From NCBI GenBank assembly GCA_945878135.1, contig CAMDUL010000001.1:124001-188000 (forward strand): 64,000 nt of DNA, given 5' to 3'. A program made the translations under genes and the position numbers. This DNA comes from Chthoniobacter flavus. Its GTDB lineage: Bacteria; Verrucomicrobiota; Verrucomicrobiia; Chthoniobacterales; JACTMZ01. Shown piece after piece: positions 16,470-26,049 of this stretch; the first letter of the stretch is position 1; each line of letters begins with the position of its first letter. The notes beneath the pieces are model-generated. The model was given only the letters and a program-made list of their open reading frames with translations. It ran no database searches and had not been told where the DNA came from.

Positions 16470-18239
16470 TCAGGCTTTTTTGGTCGTGGCGATGTAAAGC
16501 TCGCGCAACTGCTTGAAGTCCACCGCCGAGGGCGACCCGGTCATCAACTCGACACCGCGGTTGTTCTTGGGGAAAGCGATGACATCGCGGATGGAGTCCG
16601 CGTGGGCCAGCATCATGACGAGGCGGTCGAGGCCGAGGGCGATACCACCGTGCGGCGGGGTGCCGAAGCGGAAAGCCTTCAACAAATGGCCGAACATGAG
16701 GGCCTGTTTGTCGGCGTCGACGCCGAGCACGCCGAACATCTTCGACTGAAGGTCGGCCTCGTGAATACGGATGCTGCCGCCGCCGATTTCCACTCCGTTG
16801 AGCACGATATCGTAAGCCTCGGCGCGGACTTCGCCGAATTTTTCCGCGTCGAGCAGGGCGATGTCCTCCGATTTCGGACGGGTGAAGGGATGGTGCACCG
16901 CATTCCATTTGCGCTCCTCCTCGCTCCAGGCGAGCAGCGGGAAATCGACCACCCAGAGGAAATCGAGACGCTGCGGATCGTGTTCGATGCCGAGCAATTC
17001 CGCGGCGCGCAGGCGCACACGGCCGAGGACTTCGCAGACTGTCTCCCGTTGGTCGGCACCGAAGAGGATAAGGTCGCCCTCTTCGATCCCGAGCCGCTCT
17101 TGGAGGGTGGCCTTTTCCGCATCGGTGAAAAATTTGACGATGGGCGATTTCCATTCGCCGTTCTCGCACTTGATGAAGGCCAGCCCCTTGGCCCCGTATT
17201 GCTTGGCCATTTCGGTCAGTTCTTCGATCTGGCCCGTGGTGATCTTGGCCAGACCTTTGGCATTGAGCGCGCGGACGACCCCGCCGCCGTCGAGCGCGCC
17301 GCGGAAGACTTTGAACTCGGTTCCGGAGAAAATGTCACCGACTTCGACAATGTCCTGCGCCCAACGCGTGTCCGGCTTGTCGCTGCCGAAGCGGTCCATC
17401 GCTTCGCGGTGCGTCATGCGCGGAAACGGCGTTTTAATCTCCACGCCCCACGCCTCGCGGAAGACGGAGACGAAGGCTTTTTCGATCAGGGCAAAAATGT
17501 CCTCCGCCGTGGCGAAGCTCGTTTCGATGTCGACTTGGGTGAACTCCGGCTGACGGTCGGCCCGCAGATCCTCGTCACGGAAGCAGCGGGCGATCTGGAA
17601 ATATTTTTCCACCCCGGCGGCCATGAGCAGCTGCTTGTATTGCTGCGGGGCCTGGGGCAAGGCGTAGAAAGTTCCGGGATTCAGCCGGCTCGGCACGAGG
17701 AAATCGCGCGCGCCCTCCGGGGTGCTCTTGCTCAAAACCGGGGTCTCGATTTCCCAGAAGCCGTCGCCATCGAGGACATCGCGCAGCGTCTTGGTCACGC
17801 GGTGGCGCAGGCGGAGGTTTTGCGCCATGCCCGGACGCCGCAAGTCGAGATAGCGATGGGTCAAACGCAGGTCCTCGTTGGCGATCTGCTCGTCGAGCGG
17901 GAACGGGAGGACGTCGGCCTTGTTGAGGATTTTCAGTTCGTCGGCAACCAGCTCGACTTCGCCGGTGGAGAGTTTGGTGTTCTCCGTGCCCTCGAGGCGC
18001 TTGGCCACCGTGCCGGAAACCTGGATCACGTCCTCGTCGCGCAGCCCGTGGGCCAGTTCGGCCACGGCTGCTTGTTCTTCCGGACGGAAAACGACCTGGG
18101 TCATCCCCTCGCGGTCGCGCAGGTCGACGAAAATCACACCCCCGTGGTCACGGCGCGAGCCGACCCAACCGGCGAGGGTGGCGCGTTGGCCGATGTCCTT
18201 GGCACGCAAGGCGCCGCAATGACAGCTGCGAAAATTCAT
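16470..18239 (-). CDS. aspS: Aspartyl-tRNA synthetase (or Asp/Asn non-discriminating)
   Basis: A 589-residue class II aminoacyl-tRNA synthetase of bacterial type. The N-terminal OB-fold anticodon domain reads LAGWVGSRRDHGGVIFVDLRDREG. Motif 2 is CFRDEDLRADRQPEFTQ-type, a GAD insertion occupies about 280-410, and motif 3 is GIALGLDRLVMML. The start at ATG 18239 gives MNFRSCHCGALRA; its ATG overlaps the hisS stop by four bases (ATGA), so the ORF-track extension into hisS is rejected. Whether it also charges tRNA-Asn depends on GatCAB elsewhere and cannot be told here. Confidence 0.97.
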   Translation of the reverse strand: MNFRSCHCGALRAKDIGQRATLAGWVGSRRDHGGVIFVDLRDREGMTQVVFRPEEQAAVAELAHGLRDEDVIQVSGTVAKRLEGTENTKLSTGEVELVADELKILNKADVLPFPLDEQIANEDLRLTHRYLDLRRPGMAQNLRLRHRVTKTLRDVLDGDGFWEIETPVLSKSTPEGARDFLVPSRLNPGTFYALPQAPQQYKQLLMAAGVEKYFQIARCFRDEDLRADRQPEFTQVDIETSFATAEDIFALIEKAFVSVFREAWGVEIKTPFPRMTHREAMDRFGSDKPDTRWAQDIVEVGDIFSGTEFKVFRGALDGGGVVRALNAKGLAKITTGQIEELTEMAKQYGAKGLAFIKCENGEWKSPIVKFFTDAEKATLQERLGIEEGDLILFGADQRETVCEVLGRVRLRAAELLGIEHDPQRLDFLWVVDFPLLAWSEEERKWNAVHHPFTRPKSEDIALLDAEKFGEVRAEAYDIVLNGVEIGGGSIRIHEADLQSKMFGVLGVDADKQALMFGHLLKAFRFGTPPHGGIALGLDRLVMMLAHADSIRDVIAFPKNNRGVELMTGSPSAVDFKQLRELYIATTKKA

Positions 18240-19498
18240 GGCGCGGGAGTCTGGAGATTCGCCGCCCAGTCGGCAAGCGCCTCTTGGGACAGCTCGGTCT
18301 CCGTCCGCTCCGCCAGATTCTTCACTTTCAGCTTCGGCCACTCGTCGCCGACCACCAGGGCGACGGATGCCCCGCTGGCATCGGCGTCCTTGAACTGACG
18401 CCCGACTTTGTCGGCCTGCAGCGGGTAGTCGACGCGCCGGCCGAGGGCGCGCAGGAGCTGGACCACACCGAGCGCCTCGGCCCGGCGCGATTCATCGGCC
18501 ACCACGACAAAAACATCGCAGGCCTGCTCGCGTGCGATGTCGGATTCCATCACGGCCCGCGTGGCGGGCAGATCCTCGAGCAAATCGCCGAGCACCACGT
18601 CGCCGATGCCGAACCCGATGGCGGGGAGATCAACCTTGCCGTCGCTCAGGTCGGACAACAACCGGTCGAAACGCCCGCCCCCCGCGATGGCGCGCCGGTC
18701 CTGACGCCGGTCGAAGACTTCGAAGACCAAGCCGGTATAGTAGGCAAGGCCGCGGACGATGCGCAGATCGAGTTGGCAGAAGCCGTCCAGTCCGCGTGCG
18801 GCGAGATTGTCGCGGAGGACCTCGTAAAAGGCGGGGCGCCCGTTCTCGATGAAGTCGCGCACCGTGGCCAGGTCGAGGCCGAGCGGGGCCAGCTTTATCT
18901 CCAACTCTTCCGGATTCTCGCGCTCAAGTTTGTCGACGACGGCCAGTGCTTCGCGGGCTTTGGCATCGTCGGTGATTCCCCGGGCGGCGAGAAATTCCAT
19001 CCACGCACTCCGGTCACTGACCCGCACCACGATGTCCTGCCCGGTCAGCCCGAACGCGCGCATCGTTTCGATGAGCAAAGCGATCATCTCGGCGTCGGCC
19101 GCCGGCGAGTCGTCGCCGACCAGGTCGCAGTTCAGCTGGAGGAATTCGCGCAGGCGCCCGCTTTGCTGTTTCTCGTAGCGGAAAAACGGGGCGATGCTGA
19201 ACCATTTGATCGGCTTGCGGTATTCGCGCGCCTTGGCGATGAGCATCCTGGCCACGGTCGGGGTCATTTCCGGCCGCAAAGCCACCTCGCGCCCGCCTTT
19301 GTCGGTGAAGGAAAAGAGCTGTCCGAGGATTTCGCCGCCGCTGTTTTTTTTGCGGTAAAGTTCGAGCGGTTCAAGGGTCGGCCCGTCGTATTCGCGGAAG
19401 CCGAAAGAGCGGGCGACGCGGCGCCACGTGCCGGTAATGTAATTCCGGCGCGCGCACTCGTCGGGGGTAAAATCCCGGAAACCTGGCAGGCTTTGCAT
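18236..19498 (-). CDS. hisS: Histidyl-tRNA synthetase
   Basis: A 420-residue class II synthetase attaching histidine to tRNA-His. MQSLPGFRDFTPDE is a standard start. Motif 2 appears around WFSIAPFFRYEKQQSGRLRE (about 100-120) and the histidine-A motif as RGLAYYTGLVFEVF. Motif 3 follows as GGGRFDRLL, then an anticodon domain near the C-terminus. The ORF track extends it by 118 residues to 19852, but that leader is translated repeat-rich intergenic DNA and the start of recF, so I used ATG 19498. It overlaps aspS by ATGA and is likely co-transcribed with it. Confidence 0.97.
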   Translation of the reverse strand: MQSLPGFRDFTPDECARRNYITGTWRRVARSFGFREYDGPTLEPLELYRKKNSGGEILGQLFSFTDKGGREVALRPEMTPTVARMLIAKAREYRKPIKWFSIAPFFRYEKQQSGRLREFLQLNCDLVGDDSPAADAEMIALLIETMRAFGLTGQDIVVRVSDRSAWMEFLAARGITDDAKAREALAVVDKLERENPEELEIKLAPLGLDLATVRDFIENGRPAFYEVLRDNLAARGLDGFCQLDLRIVRGLAYYTGLVFEVFDRRQDRRAIAGGGRFDRLLSDLSDGKVDLPAIGFGIGDVVLGDLLEDLPATRAVMESDIAREQACDVFVVVADESRRAEALGVVQLLRALGRRVDYPLQADKVGRQFKDADASGASVALVVGDEWPKLKVKNLAERTETELSQEALADWAANLQTPAP

Positions 19499-19513
19499 CG
19501 GGGGGGTTTTAAC

Positions 19514-19540
19514 CGCGGATGGCACGGATTGCACGGATGG
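19514..19540. repeat. Three imperfect 9-bp tandem repeats (CACGGATNG)
   Basis: CGCGGATGG, CACGGATTG and CACGGATGG follow directly after one another in the hisS-recF intergenic region. The run has no coding potential and lies just upstream of the hisS start. Confidence 0.6.
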
Positions 19541-19566
19541 ACTGCCGGGACGAGTTTTCGGTGGTT

Positions 19567-19649
19567 CAGTTTTCAGTTTTCGGCGAGAAAGAACTCTTGC
19601 GGGGCCGTTGGATATTTTTCCCCTCTGAATCACTGAACACTGAAAACTG
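19567..19649. repeat. Inverted repeat between divergent hisS and recF
   Basis: CAGTTTTCAGTTTTC (19567-19581) and GAACACTGAAAACTG (19635-19649) are inverted copies with one mismatch over 15 bases; the inner 11 bases (CAGTTTTCAGT/ACTGAAAACTG) are exact. The spacer is 53 bases. The right arm ends 12 bases before the recF ATG, so it could be an operator or an intergenic repeat remnant. Confidence 0.65.
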
Positions 19650-19661
19650 GACACTTTTTCC

Positions 19662-20717
19662 ATGCTCGAATCGATCGTCTTGCACGACTTCCGCTGCTTC
19701 GCACAGGCCGGGTTCCATCCGGCGGCCGGGCTCAATCTGCTCAGTGCACCCAATGCGAGCGGGAAGTCATCCATGCTCGAAGCGATCTGCGTTCTGCTCC
19801 GTTTGCAGTCTCCCCGCGCAGGTTCCTTGGGCGAGACCGTGCGGCGCGGCACGGCGGGATTCTCGCTTCGCGGACGGCTCGGTCAGCGCGAGCTGGTCTG
19901 TCACTACTCGTCGGCCGAAGGGCGGCGGCTTGTGCTCGACGATGTTGCCCAGCGCAAATCGGACGAATACCTAGCCAACGGGCTGGTTGCTTTCTTTTCC
20001 AATGAGGACATCGAACTGGTCCGCGGCACGTCATCGAAGCGCCGACGCTTCCTCGACTTTCTGGGGAGCCAGTGCGATGCGGGCTACCTGAAACATCTCC
20101 GGGCCTACGAGCGCGCCCTGCGCTCGCGCAATTTTCTGCTCAAGGAGGGTCCGCATCGCGGACGCGAGTTGGTTGCCTACGACGGGCCGCTCATCGCCGC
20201 CGGCAAGTATCTGGCCGATGTGCGCGCCGTTTTGTCCCGTGAACTCGAACCTCTGGTGGCCAAGTTTGTCCGCCAGATTAGTCCGCGGGGCGAGGCGACC
20301 GCTGTCCGCCACGAGCGTTCCGGCGGGGTGGACTTGGGCGCCGCGCTGGCGGCCAGCGCGGCGGAGGAGCGGCGCCTGCGGCAGACCGTGGTCGGTCCGC
20401 ACCGCGATGATGTGGCCCTCGAGTTGGACGGTGCGGCCGCTTCGACTTTCGCCAGCGAGGGCCAGCAACGCACACTCACCCTCGCTTTGCGCCTCGCCCA
20501 GGCCGAACTCATCGGCACGCGGCGCGGGTCCCCGCCTGTCTATCTGCTCGATGACATTTTCGGAGAATTGGACACCGAACGGCGACGGCGCTTGCTCGCC
20601 GCGCTTCCCGCCGACTCACAACGGATTCTCACCACGACAACATGGCAGTGGCTGGAAGACGGTGGCGAGGCCGCACATTGGACCATCGCGGACGGCGCAA
20701 TCCGGGCCGGAGCTTGA
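19662..20717 (+). CDS. recF: DNA replication and repair protein RecF
   Basis: A 351-residue SMC-like ATPase that loads RecA at gaps with RecO/RecR. MLESIVLHDFRCF is the family start. The P-loop reads APNASGKSS (29-37), so the first glycine of the usual GxxxxGKS is alanine. The signature motif SEGQQRTLTLALRLAQ and Walker B VYLLDDIFGELD are intact. Length fits RecF. It is not in the usual dnaA-dnaN-recF setting but sits divergent from hisS behind a repeat-rich 160-base region. The peroxiredoxin converges on it with a 9-base gap. Confidence 0.93.
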   Translation: MLESIVLHDFRCFAQAGFHPAAGLNLLSAPNASGKSSMLEAICVLLRLQSPRAGSLGETVRRGTAGFSLRGRLGQRELVCHYSSAEGRRLVLDDVAQRKSDEYLANGLVAFFSNEDIELVRGTSSKRRRFLDFLGSQCDAGYLKHLRAYERALRSRNFLLKEGPHRGRELVAYDGPLIAAGKYLADVRAVLSRELEPLVAKFVRQISPRGEATAVRHERSGGVDLGAALAASAAEERRLRQTVVGPHRDDVALELDGAAASTFASEGQQRTLTLALRLAQAELIGTRRGSPPVYLLDDIFGELDTERRRRLLAALPADSQRILTTTTWQWLEDGGEAAHWTIADGAIRAGA

Positions 20718-20726
20718 GGGGTCGCG

Positions 20727-21251
20727 TCAGCGCGCGCCGCCCAAACCGAGTTCCTGCAGCGCCGCCTTGACCTCCGCCGCGTGGTCGCCGGTTTTCGCCC
20801 CCTGGACGATCCACGCGATCTTGCCGTCTCGGACGATGAAGGATTGGCGCTTGGCAAAACCCATCGCGGTCGGCACGCCGAAGGCCTTGGCCACCACGCC
20901 GTCGGCATCGGCCAGAAGCATGAAGGGCAGATTGTATTTCTCGGCAAACTTTTTCTGCGCTTCGGCCGTGTCCGCACTGACCCCGATGATCTGCACTCCC
21001 TGCCCGGTGAAGTCCGGGAAAGCGTCGCGCAATGAGCAGGCCTGCGCGGTGCAGCCCGGCGTGTCCGCTTTGGGATAAAAATAAACCAGCGTCGGCCCCT
21101 TAGCATAGATATCCGCGAGATTGACCGTCGTGCCGTTCTGGTCCGGCGCGGCAACCCTCGGAGCTTCGTCTCCAACCGACAAGGCGCCCGCCGGCGTTTT
21201 GAGTCCGAGAAATGAGAGCATGAGGGGAAGGATGGCCAAGGTTCGGTTCAT
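20727..21251 (-). CDS. Exported peroxiredoxin, BCP/PrxQ type
   Basis: A 174-residue thiol peroxidase that reduces peroxides. The start gives a signal peptide (MNRTLAILPLMLSFLGLKTPAGA). VGDEAPRVAAPDQNG opens the AhpC/TSA domain. The peroxidatic cysteine lies in YPKADTPGCTAQAC (about 61-74), where a second cysteine five residues later matches the PrxQ resolving position. IIGVSADTAEAQKKFAEKY completes the fold. An exported form is less common than cytosolic BCP and implies a periplasmic electron donor that is not visible here. Confidence 0.92.
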   Translation of the reverse strand: MNRTLAILPLMLSFLGLKTPAGALSVGDEAPRVAAPDQNGTTVNLADIYAKGPTLVYFYPKADTPGCTAQACSLRDAFPDFTGQGVQIIGVSADTAEAQKKFAEKYNLPFMLLADADGVVAKAFGVPTAMGFAKRQSFIVRDGKIAWIVQGAKTGDHAAEVKAALQELGLGGAR

Positions 21252-21331
21252 GGGCGAGGAATAAGCGCTCCGGTCCCGCCGCGCAAGCGGCTCTTGCCAA
21301 GCGGGGGCGACCTCCGAATCATGCGACCTTC

Positions 21332-23290
21332 ATGGCTGACGAGGAAAAAGACCGCGGCACTTGGCGGCGCCTGCTCGCGCTGGGCTTTTCCGCCCTCGCC
21401 GTGCTGGCCGCGCTGATTGCCTGGCGCGGCCCGGACTGGATCGGTCCGGCCACCGCGGAAATGGTCGGCTCGTGGCGGCTGACCGGATTCTCGCCTTGGA
21501 CGGCGTCAACCCCGGCCGCCGCTTTGGCGGAAATCCCTTATGCCGCCGCCGGACCGCGCGGTTGGCAAAATGCGCACATCATCATCCCCTGGCTGGCCCT
21601 GCTTTGCTGGTTGCTCGCGCTCAAACCGCGCGCTTGGCGCGGCCTCGCCCCGCTCATTCCCGCTTTGCTCGCCGTGCTGCTGTCTTCACCAGCCGCCGGC
21701 TTGTCGGGCTTCGGCCTTGCCATCCTCGTGTTGTCCGCCTGGCAACTGGCCGCCTCGCGCACCGCTGCAACCAACGTCTTTCTCGCCTTGCCGGCCGTGT
21801 CCTGGCTTGCCGTCTGGCTGTCGCCGGGCGCGCTGCCGGCCGTCGGCGCCACCTTGCTGGCCACGGCCGCGCCACAGCCCGCAAGGACGCGATGGAGCCT
21901 CGCCGCCTTGTGCCTCCTTGCGGTCCATCTCACTCCGCGTGGAGTCTCCGTTTGGATGGATGCCTGGCTCTTCATCCGCTGGTCCCCGCAAGCCGCTCTG
22001 GGCGTTCCCGCGCTCGTGGCCTTGCTGGCCACTCTTGCCGTTTTCGTCCTCGCTGTCCGTGCCGCGCAAAAAAATGGCGGTTGGAGCCGCGTGGCCGCGC
22101 CCGCCTTGCTTTTTCTCTGCGCCACCGCCGGACAGAGCGCTTACTGGTGGGCCGGCGCGCTTTGGATGATTCCTTGCTGGCCGGTCGCACGCGAACACGT
22201 TCAGCGGTTCGGGTTCCGCGTCCGCTGGTGGATGCAGGCCGCCGCCTTGCTCTTCGTCGCCGCGCTCATGGCGGCCGCCGCAACCGAGGTCCTGCCGCGT
22301 TGGTATAACTTGGCCATGACCGAGGCCATGGTGCGACCGACGCTGACCCGCGAGGCGCTCCCCGCGGCAGGTCCGGTTTACATCAATCCGGCAGGCCTTG
22401 CTTATGCCCGGCTGAGCGGACCCCTGCCCGAGCGTTCCGCGATCGAGGAAGCTGCTCGTCTCGGACGCGAACCCTCCCTCTGGCGCGCGCAGGACCGGCA
22501 AGTGCGTTACCGCGCCGCGTGGTTGCTCGGCGACAAAGCCGATTACGCCCCCCTCGCGCGCCATCTGGGCGAATCGCCGGACTGGCGGCTGGCCGCGGTC
22601 GACGCCACCGGCGTGTTGTTTGTCCGTGAACCGCGCGAGGAAGAATTCGCCACCGAACCGGCCAAGGACAAAGCGCGGGCGATGATCGGCGCGGCCAACC
22701 GTTCCGGATTTCTTGCCGCGACATCACTCGCCTGCGTTGCCGCCCAGGCCCTCCCCGAGGCCGGCGAGCTTTCCGCGCTCGCCGTCCGGCGGGCGGACCA
22801 ATCCTCGCAATTCGCCGCGGCGCGCGCGCGCGTTCTCATCTCCCTTGGCCAGCCACGCGAGGCCCTCGCCGAAAGCGAACGCGCCATCATGCTCGAGCCG
22901 GATTCAACGGACGCCTGGCAGGTTCGCGCCGAAGCGCTGCTGCATGCCGGCCAGAACAACGAAGCCTACGCCGCCGGAAACCGCGCCATGGAACTCGCCC
23001 CGGGCGATGCCGGGGCCATGTGGCTTGCCGCGCGCTGCGCCAATGCGGCGCGCGCTTTCCAAAGCGAGGCGCTCATTCTGGAGCAACTGATCGCGCTGAC
23101 CGAAGCACGCGGGGGGGATTCCGGATTTTACCAGTTGTATCTCGGACAAAGCTACGCGCGCCAAGGCCTCGCCCGCCCCGCTCTGCGCGCGCTGCAAAAA
23201 GCCGCCGAGGCCCCCGGTCTGTCCGGCGAGCAACGACGCGAACTCGAGCAGGAGATCGCGGACCTCCGCGCCAATCCCCAGGCGCTCTGA
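21332..23290 (+). CDS. Polytopic membrane protein with C-terminal TPR repeats
   Basis: A 652-residue protein of unknown function. About ten hydrophobic segments occupy residues 12-335 (for example LLALGFSALAVLAALIAW and ALWMIPCWPVAR), then comes a soluble region. The last 200 residues contain TPR-type repeats: LISLGQPREALAESERAIMLEPDS, ALLHAGQNNEAYAAGNRAMELAP and GQSYARQGLARPALRALQKA. The layout resembles O-antigen-ligase or glycosyltransferase-like membrane proteins with TPR tails, but no catalytic motif is evident. It begins divergently from the peroxiredoxin, and ilvD follows after 42 bases. Confidence 0.8.
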   Translation: MADEEKDRGTWRRLLALGFSALAVLAALIAWRGPDWIGPATAEMVGSWRLTGFSPWTASTPAAALAEIPYAAAGPRGWQNAHIIIPWLALLCWLLALKPRAWRGLAPLIPALLAVLLSSPAAGLSGFGLAILVLSAWQLAASRTAATNVFLALPAVSWLAVWLSPGALPAVGATLLATAAPQPARTRWSLAALCLLAVHLTPRGVSVWMDAWLFIRWSPQAALGVPALVALLATLAVFVLAVRAAQKNGGWSRVAAPALLFLCATAGQSAYWWAGALWMIPCWPVAREHVQRFGFRVRWWMQAAALLFVAALMAAAATEVLPRWYNLAMTEAMVRPTLTREALPAAGPVYINPAGLAYARLSGPLPERSAIEEAARLGREPSLWRAQDRQVRYRAAWLLGDKADYAPLARHLGESPDWRLAAVDATGVLFVREPREEEFATEPAKDKARAMIGAANRSGFLAATSLACVAAQALPEAGELSALAVRRADQSSQFAAARARVLISLGQPREALAESERAIMLEPDSTDAWQVRAEALLHAGQNNEAYAAGNRAMELAPGDAGAMWLAARCANAARAFQSEALILEQLIALTEARGGDSGFYQLYLGQSYARQGLARPALRALQKAAEAPGLSGEQRRELEQEIADLRANPQAL

Positions 23291-23332
23291 TTTCGGCTTA
23301 ACGGGCGCCGTCCGGACAGCTACGATGTTCCG

Positions 23333-25042
23333 GTGAGCAAGAACAAATCCCGACCAGCCGGTTCCCAAGTCCGTCGTTATTCCGCACCCGTCCTCGACGG
23401 CCCCGAGCGGGCCCCGAGCCGCGCCATGCTCTACGCGGTCGGTTACCGCGAGACAGATTTTGCCAAACCACAGATCGGCATCGCCTCGACGTGGAGCATG
23501 GTCACGCCGTGCAACATGCACATCGACGTGCTGGCCCGCGACGCCGCCGGCGGGGCCAACGCGGCAGGCGGGAAGGCCGTCATTTTCAATACCATCACGA
23601 TCTCCGACGGCATCTCCATGGGCACCGAAGGCATGAAATACTCCCTTGTCTCCCGCGAAGTCATCGCCGACTCGATCGAAACGGTCATCGGCTGCGAGGG
23701 TTTCGACGGATTCGTCGCCATCGGCGGGTGCGACAAAAACATGCCCGGCTGCATGCTCGCCATCGCCCGCCTCGACCGCCCCGCGGTCTTTGTCTACGGC
23801 GGAACCATCCTTCCGGGCTGCCTCAACGGCCGCAACCTCGACATCGTCTCGGTCTTCGAAGCGGTCGGACAGCACGCCGCAAAAAAAATCGGCGACAAGG
23901 ATCTGCAAAAAATCGAATCCTGCGCCATCCCCGGCGCCGGTTCCTGCGGCGGCATGTACACCGCCAACACCATGGCTTCGGCCATCGAAGCCATGGGCAT
24001 GAGCCTGCCCAACAGCTCGGCTCAAGCCGCCGTCTCCACGCACAAAAAACAGGACGCCCGCGATGCCGGTGCCGCCGTGGTCAACCTCCTCAAGCGGGGC
24101 ATCCGGCCGTCCGATATCATGACCCGCGAGGCCTTCGAGAACGCCATCACCGTCATCATCGCCCTCGGCGGATCGACCAACGCGGTGCTGCACATGCTCG
24201 CCATGGCGCACGCGGCCAACGTCAAGCTCACCATCGACGACTTCACTAAGATCGGCCGCCGCGTCCCGGTCCTCGCCGACCTCAAGCCGAGCGGCAAATA
24301 CCTCATGTCCGAACTCGTCGCCATCGGCGGCATCGTGCCGATGATGAAAGAACTCGTCTCGGCCGGACTCCTCCACGGTGACTGCCTCACCGTGACCGGG
24401 AAGACACTCAAACAAAATCTTGCCCCCTTCAAACCCTACCCCAAAGGACAGCAAATCATCCGCCCGCTCAAAGATCCGGTCAAAAAGGACAGCCACCTCG
24501 TCATTCTCTACGGCAACCTCGCTCCCGGCGGCGCCGTGGCCAAGATCACCGGCAAGGAGGGCGAGAAATTCCGCGGCCAGGCCCGCGTCTATGATTCCGA
24601 GGAAGCCGCCCTCGCCGCCATCCTCAAAGGCGCGATCAAAAAGGGTGATGTCATCGTCATCCGCTACGAAGGACCAAAGGGCGGCCCCGGCATGCGCGAG
24701 ATGCTCGGCCCGACTTCCGCCGTGATGGGCAAAGGCCTCGGCAAAGATGTCGCCCTCATCACCGACGGAAGATTCTCCGGCGGCACCCACGGATTTGTCG
24801 TCGGCCACATCACACCCGAAGCGTTCGACGGCGGACCTCTCGCCCTGGTCAAAACCGGCGACATCGTCGAGATCGACGCCATCAAGCACCGTCTCACCCT
24901 CGACATCTCCGCCGCCGAAATGAAGCGCCGGCGGGCCAAATGGAAAAAACCCGCCCCGCGCTACCGCCGCGGCGTGTTGGCCAAATTCGCGGCGCAGACC
25001 ACCAGCGCATCGACCGGTGCGGTGACCGACGCCGGGCTCTGA
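23333..25042 (+). CDS. ilvD: Dihydroxy-acid dehydratase
   Basis: A 569-residue Fe-S enzyme that dehydrates 2,3-dihydroxy-isovalerate and its methylvalerate homologue, the penultimate step of valine, isoleucine and leucine synthesis. Cluster-binding cysteines lie in [10 protein letters not shown] (about 131-140) and [14 protein letters not shown] (about 205), preceded by [15 protein letters not shown]. The C-terminal [11 protein letters not shown] is also canonical. The only reasonable start is GTG 23333 because an upstream ATG is closed immediately. No other ilv gene is adjacent. The stop overlaps the next ATG by one base (TGATG). Confidence 0.96.
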   Translation: MSKNKSRPAGSQVRRYSAPVLDGPERAPSRAMLYAVGYRETDFAKPQIGIASTWSMVTPCNMHIDVLARDAAGGANAAGGKAVIFNTITISDGISMGTEGMKYSLVSREVIADSIETVIGCEGFDGFVAIGGCDKNMPGCMLAIARLDRPAVFVYGGTILPGCLNGRNLDIVSVFEAVGQHAAKKIGDKDLQKIESCAIPGAGSCGGMYTANTMASAIEAMGMSLPNSSAQAAVSTHKKQDARDAGAAVVNLLKRGIRPSDIMTREAFENAITVIIALGGSTNAVLHMLAMAHAANVKLTIDDFTKIGRRVPVLADLKPSGKYLMSELVAIGGIVPMMKELVSAGLLHGDCLTVTGKTLKQNLAPFKPYPKGQQIIRPLKDPVKKDSHLVILYGNLAPGGAVAKITGKEGEKFRGQARVYDSEEAALAAILKGAIKKGDVIVIRYEGPKGGPGMREMLGPTSAVMGKGLGKDVALITDGRFSGGTHGFVVGHITPEAFDGGPLALVKTGDIVEIDAIKHRLTLDISAAEMKRRRAKWKKPAPRYRRGVLAKFAAQTTSASTGAVTDAGL

Positions 25043-25704
25043 TGCTCCGCGCGGTCATCTTCGACTGGGACGGCGTTGTCGTCGACTCGGCCGCCTTTCA
25101 CGAGCGAAGCTGGGAAATCCTCGCCGCACAGCGCGGACTCCCCTTGCCCGCCGGCCACTTCAAGCGCGGCTTCGGCAAGAAGAACAACGTCATCATCCCC
25201 GACCTCGGCTGGGCCGCGGAGGCAGCGGACATCGACACGCTGGCTCGGGAAAAGGAGGAGATTTACCGCAGTCTGGTGCGGGAGCACGGGATCACACCGC
25301 TGCCCGGCGTGCGTCGATTGCTCGCCGCTCTGCAGACGGCGGACATCCCCTGCGCCATCGGGTCCTCGACCGAACGGGCCAACCTCGACTGCCTCCTCGA
25401 CCTCATGGGCCTGCGCGATTTTTTCCGGGTGATCGTCTCCGGCGAGGAAGTCGTCGACGGCAAACCCGCCCCGGACATCTTCCGTCTCGCCGCCGGGCGT
25501 CTGGGATGTGCGCCCGCCGACTGCGTGGTCATCGAGGATGCGCTCGTCGGCATCGAAGCCGCCCGGAGCGCCGGCATGCCCGTGCTCGCCGTGGCCACCA
25601 CGGAACCGGCCGACGCCCTCGGCCGCGCGGACCATATCGCGCCCGATCTCACGGCGGTCGACCCGGCGCTTTTGGCCGCACTGACCGACCGGCAAAAAAG
25701 CTGA
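25042..25704 (+). CDS. HAD-superfamily phosphatase (beta-phosphoglucomutase-like)
   Basis: A 220-residue cytosolic phosphatase or phosphomutase. The nucleophile motif is VIFDWDGVVVDS (DxD at about residues 8-10), motif II is AIGSSTERAN, and the lysine and acidic motif III lie in DGKPAPDIF and CVVIEDALVGIEAA. A small alpha-helical cap follows motif I, as in the PGMB/CbbY group. The start at ATG 25042 is coupled to ilvD by a one-base overlap, and the ORF-track extension lies within ilvD. The substrate is not predictable. Confidence 0.9.
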   Translation: MLRAVIFDWDGVVVDSAAFHERSWEILAAQRGLPLPAGHFKRGFGKKNNVIIPDLGWAAEAADIDTLAREKEEIYRSLVREHGITPLPGVRRLLAALQTADIPCAIGSSTERANLDCLLDLMGLRDFFRVIVSGEEVVDGKPAPDIFRLAAGRLGCAPADCVVIEDALVGIEAARSAGMPVLAVATTEPADALGRADHIAPDLTAVDPALLAALTDRQKS

Positions 25705-25749
25705 TCCTGCCGCTTGCACCGCGGCCGGATCGGTGGAATCTTTCCGCGT

Positions 25750-26004
25750 ATGGCGAACCAATCCGTTCTTTCGCACCGGCTTCAATTACACCTTCCCTAC
25801 CACGGCCCCGCCCTGCGCACCATCGCGTGCCTCATCGAGGAAAACCTCGCGTGCCACCCCTCGCCGAACGCCAAACTCGAGGGCCTCGAAGGTGAATGGG
25901 GATCGGACATCGCCGAATCCTGGTCCGCCCTCCACGACCTCAAAGCGCAACTCGAAGCAGCCGCCGACCGCGTCGATGCCGCCTGCGAAAGCGCCGACTG
26001 CTAG
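25750..26004 (+). CDS. Small hypothetical protein
   Basis: An 84-residue protein I do not recognise. MANQSVLSHRLQLHLPYHGP starts it; the second half is a charged, probably helical segment (SDIAESWSALHDLKAQLEAAADRVDAA). No signal peptide or membrane segment. Codon use (C/G at third positions) is like its neighbours, which supports real coding. It lies between the HAD phosphatase and the BASS transporter on the same strand with gaps of about 45 bases each. Confidence 0.55.
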   Translation: MANQSVLSHRLQLHLPYHGPALRTIACLIEENLACHPSPNAKLEGLEGEWGSDIAESWSALHDLKAQLEAAADRVDAACESADC

Positions 26005-26049
26005 CCTTCCGGCATCGACGCCCCGCCCCTCGTCGGGCAACTTCGCCGC

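Noticed and set aside
19499-19852. N-terminal extension of HisS by 118 residues in the ORF track
   Set aside because: The extension translates tandem and inverted repeats plus the start of recF; HisS homologues begin at MQSLPGF-like sequence.
22904-24889. A 661-residue minus-strand ORF opposite ilvD
   Set aside because: The Asp/Gly/His-rich composition is the usual mirror of a GC-rich gene, and the opposite strand encodes a canonical IlvD.
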